Origin: Aristolochia californica
Taxonomy: Eukaryota > Streptophyta > Magnoliopsida > Piperales > Aristolochiaceae
Direction of reading: 5' to 3'
DNA: 64,000 bases
NCBI GenBank assembly: GCA_029961685.1
Contig: JARWKL010000011.1
Coordinates: forward strand, 4,776,501 to 4,840,500
The position numbers and the translations under genes were made by a program. Positions 25,301 to 37,000 of the stretch are shown here, in pieces (within the stretch, counting starts at the first letter, position 1; each line of letters begins with the position of its first letter). The notes under the pieces were generated by a model. That model did not search any database. It was not told the origin of the DNA and saw only the letters and a program-made list of their open reading frames with translations.

Positions 25301-28300
25301 AGTGGAGTCTTACAGGAGTCTCAAAAAATGAGGTCTTAAAGAAGAGTTTCAGTTTAAATGTGTTTTAGTTTTGTTAGTCTTCTATTTATGTTCAGATATT
25401 TAATTATGCTAAGATTTATCTTTAATTGTAAAACAAAGGAAAAGATAAAGTCAAAGACCCCCCCCCCCCATGTCCTTCCAATGGAGCGTCCTCCTTGGCT
25501 CGATCTCCCCCCTGCCTTCCCCTCTGGAATCCTCCCAACTTGGTCCGACATCCCCCCAGCTATAATCTCCAAATCTACTCCAACCATGGCCTTAACTCCC
25601 ACTCTGCGGGATGATCTCCTCCTATTTCTTCTGGAGCAAGAACAAGATTTCCCACGAGAGGAATTTTTCAGAAATGACGGAGCTTGCAAACATCTTATGT
25701 TCGGGCTACCTCGAAGCTGGCTTGGCGATGCGGAATATCAACACCTTCCGATCTCCATGATTGTTCTATCATGGAATGTCAGAGGGCTCGGCTCTTTGTC
25801 TAAGCGAGCCCTCATCAGAGCGGCGCTTTTTTATGTTAAACCAAAAATTGCTATTCTACTTGAAACTAAGCTGCAATTTTTTTATTATTCATTTGTTTGT
25901 GATTTATGGTATGACACCAACCCTGTGTGGGCAAATGTGGATGCAATTGGCCATTTCGGTGGCATAATTGTCATTTGGGATCCAACTGCTTTTGATGCAA
26001 TATCTGTCGTTCCGGGACAAATACTCAATCGGTCTCCAGTTTCTCGATCACAACCTCGGAACTTCTTGGGCGCTAGCCGGCATCTATGGACCTACTCGTT
26101 ACCGTGACCGGGCAACTTTCTGGGAGGAAATCCTCCAGCTTGTCCAGTTATGGGACCTCCCTTGGCTCCTTGGAGGAGACTTCAATGCAACTCTTCTTTG
26201 CTCTGACAAAAGCCCTCCTGCCTCATGAACCTCATCAACCATGAGAGCTTTTTCTGATTTCAATAGTCTTGCTCTATCCGAGGTTCCTCTCTCGGGGAAA
26301 AAAATCACCTGGACAAACTGCCAAATCTCCCCCCCCCTATTTTGTTTAGGAAGGTTGTCCCACCAATGAGCTACATTACCCTGTAAAGCATGGGTAAAGA
26401 AATTAAATGCTGATTCATGCATATTTGCAGCATTGCTCATGCTTCTTTCCCAATCTTTAAGGACCTTTTCTCCATCCTTGGGGCAATCCAAGTTGAGGTA
26501 AAATCCAAAAGGGTTTATGCTATCTATGGTTTGATGTCCCTTAGTAGCATTTGAAGGATCGACATTTGTGTATTTTGTCGCATACCTTTGTCCTCCCAGG
26601 GATATTTTGGAGTGGGAGAAACTTTCTCGTTCTTGCGGGTGAATCGCAGTACGGTTTCGGAAGTTATCTTGAAAGCTATCTTCTATGTGGGTGTCTCGTA
26701 CCTTTGAAGTTTCTACTTCAAAATGGTCGCTACCACGAAGCATTCGAAATCTTTTACCAAGATTATCTGCCTTTTTGTCTTTAGCAGAGTAGTTTATTTT
26801 CTTGGTATTTTCTTCTGCAACTTTATCAGATTCCCAGGCTTCTGGTTCACTGTCGTGTTGCTCTTGTTGTTTACTAGAGGAAGGTTTTTCCTCTTAAACA
26901 TAATAAATCGAAGGTATTACATTCTGCGTAAACTTCATCATCGGTGGAGGAGGATGCTTTTGAGGCGATCCTAAAAGCAGGTGGTGCTAGATCCTTTTTT
27001 CTTCTAGGTGCTATGCAAGGTGTTGCAAAGTACACTAGGTTTTTAAGCCATCCGGTGATGTCAGGAAGGCCTAATGGTAATGGAGTTTCCATATCCATTA
27101 AGTAGAAAAACTCATTCATTTTTACAAAGCTAAGAGGTTTAGCTTTTGTTTAATTTTTTCGATCTTGCATCGTAATCTATGGATGCGATTCGTATATCTT
27201 TCCCAATGGAAATAGTACATATCCATGGCGTAGAGAGAATCATCTTCTGGTTAAAGCATGTTTCTTAGTAAGAGAGTGAAGGCAAGGCCATCTCTCTTTC
27301 TTTGTAAACGATCTAAAAGTTTTTGTCTATAGATCATCTATTTCGGGATGCTATCCAAGCTTGTTTAGCATCGTCCTTTGTCCGGAATTTTCTGTGAGAA
27401 TTTCCGGGAAATCCTATGACTTGAGCTTGGGCTTCTTCCCAGCTGTCATATATTCCTGTTTCTCTTCCTATGAAGACAACATACCAGTATTTTGTCTTTT
27501 TTGGTTTTCCGTATGTACTTGTAGAGGCTTCTCCTGTTGAAGTGGTGTCTACAGGTTGAGATACGGTTTCTTCTTGGGTCATTCTATAGATTTCTCTTTG
27601 CAGAATGATTACCAAATCTTCTAAGAATTGCTTAGATAGCATATTCTTAAAGTTCAAGTTGTTCAATCCTGATTTGGTGTTTCAGGTCTTTGATAACTTG
27701 TTTTAATCCTACTGGACCGAGTCCTAAGAATCGTCCATCTCGGATTATCCTTCTTCCTTCGTTGTTATATTCTACAACTAAAGGATTTTCTTCGAGCTCT
27801 TTGAGTTTGGCTTGAACTCGTGAGAGTCGATCTTTTAACTGTCGAATCCAGACCCTCTGGAATTCGATTTGATTATCATACCTTCTGGTCATGATATATT
27901 CTCGCAGTCGAGAATAATTTATAAGTCTTATCGTTGGATTAGACCTATTTTGTTCCATAATGGACTTTTGGTTTTGTACATTTGTTCCTTACAAATGTTT
28001 ACATGGGATGTGACCGGTATGGGTCGTAACTGTTTGGGAGTATGTATACCTAAACAGAAAGAATCAAAGTTAAGCTTTGACTTCTTTGAGACATACAAAA
28101 CCAAGTCTACTACTCGGCTCTGATACCATTTTTAAAACACAGGGTGAGTCTCTAGCAGACTCTGATAGCGGAATACTGATACCAAAAGCTCTATTGCTAT
28201 GATATCGACACAAAGTCTCTAATAGACTTGCACACACAGTGGGAGAGAACCTAGGGATGAGGGCAGCGGAACAAGAATCCTAGGGACTGCTACCTGCCAG

Positions 28301-30987
28301 TCTCGAGCTACAAGCAGTGGAAAACATTGATGATTCACACAATACTATTCCTATAGTTACAGTTCTACAGTTCTATCATTTCACTATCATATCACTCTCT
28401 GCTTCCTACCGCATGTCACTGTTCTGTACTCGTTTGTGTCTATGTCATAGCTATCTAATAGGCCCAACATGACTTCTGCTGCTACTTAGAACTTCTTCGG
28501 GGTTTGACCCTATTCCTGCCGGCTTACCACCAAGTGGGCAATTCCGTCGATGCGGTCCTCACGGTCTCCAGAGGCCCCCAAGCCATTCCTATTAACCGTT
28601 GCGGCTCCATGGCTGCTTCAGCAGGGTAGAGCACAGCTCCGTTTCGTTTTCTACCTCGGAGCATAGCTGAATAATTCCAAGTCTCTAGCTTCTGTCCTAT
28701 TTGGCACTATTTCGATACTATTTCTTTTTGACAAGTGAACAGTAAACATGAATAGTAACCATGAATAGTAAAAATGAACAGTACTTTTGAACAGTAACTT
28801 TGGAACAGTAAAAACAAACACTGTGGAGATCATATTATATAGATGCGGAATATGAACAGTAATAACAACTATTGTGGAGATCATATTTATATATTCGGAA
28901 CGTGAACAGTAATAACAAATACTGTACGAATCACAATATTACAAACATGCGGAAATATAAAAAACATTGTTCAAAACAATAAAAACATAACTAAATACAG
29001 ACCGATACTTTGTAAATACTGAATGGAACCTCCTCTTCCCAAATGTCTCTAGCCAAGTCCTAAATAAAATAGGACTTGGCCATTGGCCTATCCAACTCAA
29101 CACTCGGCCAGTTACGTGGGAAAGATCTCCTTTTCGTTTTGAGAATGCTTGGCTGTTAACCGAGGCCTTCATTCCCTTCTTCAAAATGTGGTGGCTCGAG
29201 CTGGAAAATCATCCTAACCCAGGCTGGGCCCTCCCTCTGAAACTCAAAGCCCTCAAGCCGAAGATTAGACTGGGGGAAAAAAATCTCCGAATTTCTGCTG
29301 CTTCCCAGAAAGAATCGATTCGCCGCCGCATTTCTGAGTTGGATCTACTAGAGGAACACAGGTTAATCTCTCCTTCTGATTTCTTAGTTAGAAATAATTT
29401 AAATTCAGAATATCTTTCGTTTCTTCGTTCTGAATCTGTTCATTGGAAACAACGTTCAAGATTTCGATGGATGGCCGAGGGAGATAGGAATACAAATTTT
29501 TTCCATTCCATCGCCTCAGCCAGGAGGAGGACTAACCGTATCACTGCTCTCTGTAACGGAGAACAAGTGATTTCGGATAGTGCCTCCATTTCTAACCTCT
29601 TGGTGTGAAGTACTTCGCAGAACTATATTCAGAAGTCTGTTTCAGAAGACCAAAACTCCATCAGCTTGACTTCGAGCGTATCTCATCTATAGACAAGGTA
29701 AGATTACTAAATTACCCCTCATGACATCTTTTAAAAGAAATTTAAAAACCTTTTTTCTAGGAAAACATTGATTCAAAGAATTGAAATTCTCTTCCTTCAA
29801 AGTGAAGGTTTAGGATTTCTTCATTAGTGATTTCCTAGAGCTAATTTCTCCCAAAAAAAAGCCTCTAGGATGAGAATATGTGCTTATGACATTTCCTTTT
29901 AAACACTAACACTCAAAAATCTAAATTGAGGATGTCACATAGTTCTGTGACAATTTCGACAAGCTTGGGAGTATTGGAACTTTAATTTTTCCTTCAATCG
30001 AAGATAAAAAACCTTTGCACTACAATTTCTGATCAAGATGGAAAGGAAACATTGAAAAAGTAAGTACTTATCTAGGTTATTGTTTGTTTTTTCCTAGGCT
30101 AGATATTTCCTTTTCTGTCAGTGTGATCAATTGGTATATGCAAAAACCTTGAGTTTCCTACTGGTTGGCATTAGAACGAATTTTGGAGTATCTGAAGAAG
30201 TCACTCGAGCAAGGATTGCAATATGCTTCTTCATGAATTTATCTTGAATTGGGATCTTTTGGCTCAATACTTTATCCAAGTTTTGTTGAGGTAGCAACCC
30301 CAAATTTCACCTTGAATTGGTCAAAGTATGTGAAATTTCTTACTTTTCGGGGAGAATTAGACCTTGTTATAGGGGATCTATGGTTGACCAATACTGTGCA
30401 CCATCATTTAGCTATTGCATTTATTTTTTTGATAGTTCGTCATAGGACTAACTAGGGCATCGGTCATGATTTGAAAGATATTTTAGAGGCTCATAAAGGT
30501 CCATTTGTAGGTCAGGGCCATAAAGGTCTCTATGAGATCCTAAAAACTAGCATACTTAATTATCTCTTAACTTGGCTATTTTAGGCTCTTCAACCATTGT
30601 TGTAGCTCCCCATATGTAGTCCATGCTCCTCTATCCATACTTAGCTATTGACTATTTTTTTTTTTTTATAAAGATGTATTAATAAAACAGGAGAAATTAC
30701 AAAATTTGGGGGAGCATTTCCCTTACAACCAGCGATTGTAGGGTAGCTCCTGCCTACAAGTACATCAGCCGCCGATACTTAGCTATTGACTATGGGACAC
30801 AACTTTTGTTGTTCTCATGTCTCATGTGGATTGGTGGATTTCTCATAGTTGGTGCTGCTGCACATGCAACCATTTTTATGGTAAGAAACTATGATCCAAC
30901 TACTCGATACAACAATCTATTAGATTGTGTACTTAGGCACTAAGTCTCATGGTCATATTCACATTGAAGGCTTTTCTGATTCTAACT

Positions 30988-31021
<34 letters not shown>

Positions 31022-34000
31022 AGATCTTTCAGAAAATAGGGCTCCAACTGGGGCTACATCAGGACCTTTTTGGCACCTTTGAGATGGTTCGAGGGATTCT
31101 CTTTCCTCGGTTGGGCAAGTTAATTCTTTCGGCTTCTTGTGCATGTTCCATGGTGCATTTGGGTCATGCGGAACAACTGGAGATTCAACTCCAAAGCTAG
31201 CACCCCAGACAACACGACTTCTCATGTCGTCGGCCTCATCTCGAGCTGGCTTCATACAAAGAAGGATTTTGCCACTCTATCTGGGGTTTCCCTTCGGGAA
31301 AATTGGAATTTGATCGCGCACATGTCTGGCCCCAGGAGAGCTCCAAGTATGGCTATTTGGGATCCTCCCCCTTGCGATTGCATAAAACTGAATTTTGATG
31401 GTAGTGCTATTATTGTAAGGGATCTACTTCCTCTTCCTTTGTAAATATTCTCTTGTTAATATATATACATCTTTTTCAAAAAAAAAAAAGAAAAAAAAAA
31501 AGATAGTTGTGTTATTGGATGTCCTTGGTCCAGCAGGAGGTGGTGTGTTCAGAGGTCACAATGGAGACCCTATTTTTTCTTATGCTGGTCCGGTGAGCAT
31601 TGTTGATTCTAATACTGCTGAAGTTAGTGCTCTGTTGTTCGGCCTACAAATCTTCAGGGATCGTCTCCATGGCAAGTTAATCATTGAAGGCGACTCGAAG
31701 ACGGTTATTAGTTGGTGTTCCAAGGACAACCTCCCCCCTTGGCGCCACTGGCCCATCACTGATAGTATTGCCGACATTGTGTCTTCTACACATTGTAATT
31801 GGAATTTCATTCTTAGATCAGCCAACTCTTTGGCAGATAAATTGGCAAATTTGGGAACTTCCCAACAATCTCTCATTGTTTGGGAAGGCTTCCCTCCCTT
31901 GTAATATACTCTCTTGAGTTTTTGCCTTAATAAAAATCAGCATCATTTAAAAAAAAAAAAAAAAAGATGATAAAAAGTCTACTTTAGAATATTGTACCTT
32001 GGTGGGAGGAAACTTAGTTACCTGTAGGGGTAAACAAATATAGTAGCTTGGTCAAGTGCTGAAGTAGAATTGAGCCATGACTCATGCAATAAGTGAAATT
32101 CAGTGGAAATGCACTTATCTTTTGAATAGCCTTTACCTCTCCATTGTGATAATCAAGTTGCTATGCACATGACCTTCTACCCATATTCCGTGAACACATA
32201 AAGTATATTGAGGTTGATTGTCATTATATATGGGAAAAACTGAAAAATGGGATTATTTCTACAAACAATGTTCCACCAAAGCATTAGCTTCTGGTCAGTG
32301 TGTTTCAAGCTGGGTTCTAATGATGTGTATGCCACAACGTGAGGAGTGATAGAAAACTACTGAAAGACCACTGGATTTATAATTTCTGTTATTTTTTTAG
32401 TTCATTACCGAATGATTGTTTAGCCCTCACTTTTAAGTGTATTAGTGAAGGGTATTCTAGACACTTTATATTGAGTCTGTGTTGACTCCTTCTAGTATAG
32501 AATTAGGAAACGAGATCCATCAATCTCGATAACTACTTTTCACTCTCCCTCATACTTCTTCCTCTCTTCTCTTCTAAAGCTCTCTCAAATTTAACCTAAT
32601 ATGGGATCCTGAAGCTGTAACATTACCAACACTTTCTTAAAGAGGATTCTTCTAATTGGACTTGTTGATAACTAAGAAACTAATAAAAGTAGAAACTTGC
32701 TGACTTTCCATGGTAGAAGTTATTAAAACATATACTTTTTTTAAAAGTCTCTTTCCAAAAATAGTAAATTGCTGTTCTCATTCTTCCTCTTTCCTTTTTA
32801 CTTCCTTCTTTCGTGAACATTTGATGGTCTAGGATGACTCACTCTGTCCTCATAGTTTTCAGTAACTACTTTAACATTACTATGTACTACTTCAGCGCTG
32901 ACCATCTTTATATTCTGGTATGAATAAATCTAATCAACTGATGCTCCACGCACTGCATTAGAAATAGCAAAATTCATTGTTACATTGATGTTAGTGTTAA
33001 AATCACCTTTCTCCAGGCTTTATCTGGTCGGACATCAAATACAGAGATGAGCAGCTCTGAGCTAAAGGAGGAAAAGAGTGAGATATACAGTCACGACATG
33101 ACACAAGCTATGGGTGCTGGTATGTGCATATTCTTTTGTTGTTTCCACATTATCAACTGCCCTCAAAAGACTGTATACATGATCAATTCAACATATTTTT
33201 TTCTCTTAATAGTGGTGATCCATCCTAACGTTTATTTTCTTCTTCTTATCATGACCATACAGCGCTGACATACCGGCATGAACTAGGAATGAACTACAAC
33301 TATATTCTCCAAGATTTGATTGTTGGATCTTGTTTACAGGTAATCTCACAGCCAATTCTAAATGCAATCTTTCCCTCTCTTTTTTTTTTAATCTTTTACA
33401 TTTACATCACTAAACACAGACACCTGAAGATGTTGACAAGCTTCGCACCATTGGAGTGAAGACCGTTTTCTGCTTGCAGAAAGATTCAGACCTTGAGTAT
33501 CCCCAATTATGAGGTTTATTGTTGCTTTCTAGATCAATCTCTAGCATTTTTTTTTTCATTATAATCTTTAGAAATTTTACTTATCGAATTTCCTTTTATT
33601 TTATAGCACTCTTTGGTTAAATTTCTTTAACTAGCTTTCCTAGATATTTTGGGGTTGACATTGGTGCCATTCAAGATTATGCAGAGCATTGCAAAGATAT
33701 TGAGCATATTCGAGCTGAAATAAGGTTAGATTAACTCTATGGAGGATCATCATCTCTTATGAACTGTTGTATATGTGGATCTTCTGTGAAATTGATCAAG
33801 CTGTTAGTAAGCTACCGTGAATTTTTTGTTTATAAAAAGCACAAATTAGCTTCAATAATTGACAACAATTGCAGTTTAGTGTTCTGTCTTGTCGATAATA
33901 GAACATGCATAGGCAAAGAGAATGTTCTCATGTGAAATTATTCTGTTTAATGAGGTCAGCTCACCAAATTTGTAATAAGTCTATCTTTGCTGCATAATGA

Positions 34001-37000
34001 AGCCAGAGGTAACTGCCATTAGCATATAGCTTGTAATGTATGGTTTATTGAAATTGCTTGCTACTGTGCATTTACAATGTTGTCTATGCTCCACATAACT
34101 TATGTTTTTTCAGTTAATATATTGAATTTTTTATCCACTAATAAGTACTCCACATTTTACAAAGTGTCCTGTTTAACATGTGACTCAACAGGGACTTCGA
34201 TGATTTTGATCTACGAATAAGACTTCCAGCTGTATTGAGCAAATTATACAAGGCTGTAAAGCGTGATCAGGGTGTCACCTATATACATTGTACTGCTGGG
34301 CTTGGAAGAGCTCCTACTGTAGCGGTTGGCTATTTAATTAACATAGTTTCACCAATATCATTTGTTGCACACAGATTGTTTTCTTGTTGCACACAGATTG
34401 TTTTCTTGTTGCAAAATCTACTTGTTGGTCTTCATGCAGTTACTTGTTTTCAAACAATTCAGTTTTTCCTTTTTTAATATCATATAACTTTATGCATTAA
34501 AAAACGCTAATACTTTTTCGGAATTTTTTTTACTACAGTTAGCCTTGATGATCTGGATTCTCGGTTACAAACTAAGTGAAGCCAATCAGTTGCTACAGGT
34601 TAGTCTCACTTCTTTTGTTTCGATTTCAAGTAGAATTCCACGGTTGTTAGTTGCATTATGGGACATGCACAGAGCTACCAATTTGCATTTTAATGTGGAG
34701 AGTAGGAAGAGTAGGAAGGCCGGGTGGTAGCCATTGCGATGTTGGAGAGGCAGCTAGTTCCTTTAGAGATGGTTTGGGCCGGGAGGGTGAGGGATGTGAA
34801 CTCCGGGGAGGGGCGGAAGTGGGGGTGGGGGATCAGGCTGGCTGGAGTTCGGGGGGGTGTTTGTGGAGGATGCATTAGTGGAGTTCGAAGGCGTGGTAGA
34901 GGTGTTGAGGGAAGTGGAGGGTGTTGATTGGACTAGCCAGGGTGGTGTTCGGAGGTGGTTGAGTATGTGGAGTTTGTTTTGCTGCTAGGGTGATTTGTAG
35001 AAAGCAAGAACGAAAGGTGGCCCAACCAAAATCGGAATTTGTGATTTGGGGTAAGAAAAAGAGAGCCATGATTGTGTTTTTGTGCCATTGAGTGATACTA
35101 CACTCCAGGGAGCCGAGGTGGTGTTGTGTGAAGAGGAGGAAGGCGAAATCGCCGGCTCGCAGAGTGTAGCCGAAGCTGTGACCAGGTTTGTTCAAGAGGA
35201 CCTTGTCAAGCAGATGGAGGAACGAATCAGTAGCTGAGATAGGTAGTGATGAAGGAGCGCTTCGTCCCCAACCGGGAGAGGATTCTGACAACGTCATTGG
35301 ATTGCTCGTGGGTCTTTCGGATTGTTGTGGTCGTCTCTTCCCATATCGAAACTCGAACGCGGGATTTTTAATAGTCGAGGCCAAATGGATTCTTCTTCGT
35401 GATGTTCGGTTGACCACCATTTGCCAGCCGTTGTTGGGATCGCCTTGAGGACCAGGTGTCGCGTGCGTGCTATGCTGCTGCTGTTTCGGGTGGAGAGATC
35501 TTCTGCCATCGGATTCGGTGCCGAGTCCCGCCAGAGGAGGCAAGGGGAGACGGTGACGAGACACTCCTGAGTGGAGGAGTGCCGAGCTCGAGGGGGGGGG
35601 GGCGGGGGGGGGGATGCCATTTTAAACAAAGGAGGTTATGGCAGTTGACAAAAGAAAAAAATGATTTTTCCCTACCAGAGAGGAGATTGATCTGATTTCT
35701 TCCTTTTGGATTGAGAGATCTGAGAGAGAGAAAATCTGCTGTAAAAACTCCCAAGAACTGATGATACTACTTTGATACCATGATTAAAACCAAACAATTA
35801 GAGAAATTTGGAGTTGGAAGAGGAGGAGATGTAAAAATGGGAAGAGAATTGAGAGAAGCAGCAATAGGAGGCTGCGTGATTAGTCTCAGAAACCAAGACT
35901 AATCCTCATTATAACCTCTTTAAGTGAAAACATGATGAAAGGACTAAAATGCCCTTCAAGTACAACCCTACATATTTTCCTCTATACAAGCCAGATTTTC
36001 ACACAATTTGAAACATAGGCATATGACATTAAAGACTACCTATCTGATACATTATGACACTTATCAGATATATGGAAATGACCAAAATACCCCTGCCTAT
36101 GTAATTAAACAGTGGTTAATGTTGTGCCTTTTTTCTTGGGTTTTGTTGTTATATAGGCAATCTTGATGTCCAGTTCATCCTGCCTATGTTGCTTACTATA
36201 TCTTTCAGGCCTTCTCCATAATACTTAGGATGTTAAATGTAATTTTTACTGTTAGTTATGATGCAAATCATTCAACTCCTTATCAATTCAATAACGTTTA
36301 GTCTCTAAATTTGGAATCGTCATCTTGGTTTGACTAGAGTATTATCCAAGGCATATTTTATTTTTCTGGAAAGAGAATTGCTGCTGTGATCATTATGTAT
36401 TTTTAAAAAAGTTGATTTTCTCAATGTCTCTAATAAGTTGTCATCCTTTACTTTTTATTGCAGAGTAAACGAGCCTGCTTTCCAAAATTGGAGGCCATAA
36501 AGAGTGCAACCGCTGATATTGTAACACCATTTCACTTGTTTGTACTGAATTGCAAAGATATTCTCTATTTGAATGACAGTTTTAAGATGCCTGGAAAGCA
36601 GCTGGATATCATGCCTATCCAAATACTTCAATCTTTGTCCTTAATTTTTTATCTATTATATGTCCTTAGTGGTGATATTTTTTACTGGAGAATTAAAATT
36701 TCATTTCTTCTCTAAGTTTTTAGGGTTAAATACTATCTAACTTGTGGATTTACTCAGATATTAATTGGAACTATTAATGATGCAATGCTGACCGAAAATG
36801 CTGATGCTGATCGATTGTCCAATTTGTTGCATAAAAAATGGGTGATTCAAGATTAGTAAGATTCAAAATTTATATGGTTCTTTTAACAGAATGTATTGAA
36901 AGCTGCGCACCATTATGTGCCCCACTTACCTGCAATTGTCCAAATTATCTGAATATCTTTGAAGAACCGTCCCAAGTCTCTTACCAAAAATATGGAAAAG

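Larger units (their letters stand above)
26328..28984 (-). mobile_element. Reverse-oriented viroplasmin-encoding retroelement (caulimovirid-like)
   Basis: On the minus strand: a tRNA-Met primer site (28128-28116), a coiled-coil frame (27958-27647), a Cauli_VI/viroplasmin domain (27666-27334), a short frame [19 protein letters not shown] (about 27080), and a capsid/gag-like frame (26743-26330). The left edge is cut exactly at the LINE sequence. No polymerase remains. The set fits a pararetrovirus relic distinct from the one at 9.8-21.8 kb, or an LTR element that carries a viroplasmin domain. Confidence 0.65.
30020..32340 (+). mobile_element. Ty1/copia relic (RT end and RNase H), interrupted by psaA DNA and LINEs
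   Basis: Copia motifs appear in order: [20 protein letters not shown] with [20 protein letters not shown] (30060-30235), then [14 protein letters not shown] (30946-30987), then [19 protein letters not shown] (31978-32035), then [20 protein letters not shown] (about 32200-32270). The gaps are the psaA segment and a LINE preceded by G33. Many stops. DNA to about 32650 may be its 3' LTR. Confidence 0.8.

Noticed and set aside
26099..26330. N-terminal extension of the capsid-like frame over 26099-26330
   Set aside because: That part is the antisense of LINE endonuclease sequence and joins by chance across the insertion boundary.
34875..35564. 229-codon minus-strand ORF as a host gene
   Set aside because: It sits behind an LTR and primer site, is low-complexity and GC-rich, and its opposite strand is also open. 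Treated as TE interior.
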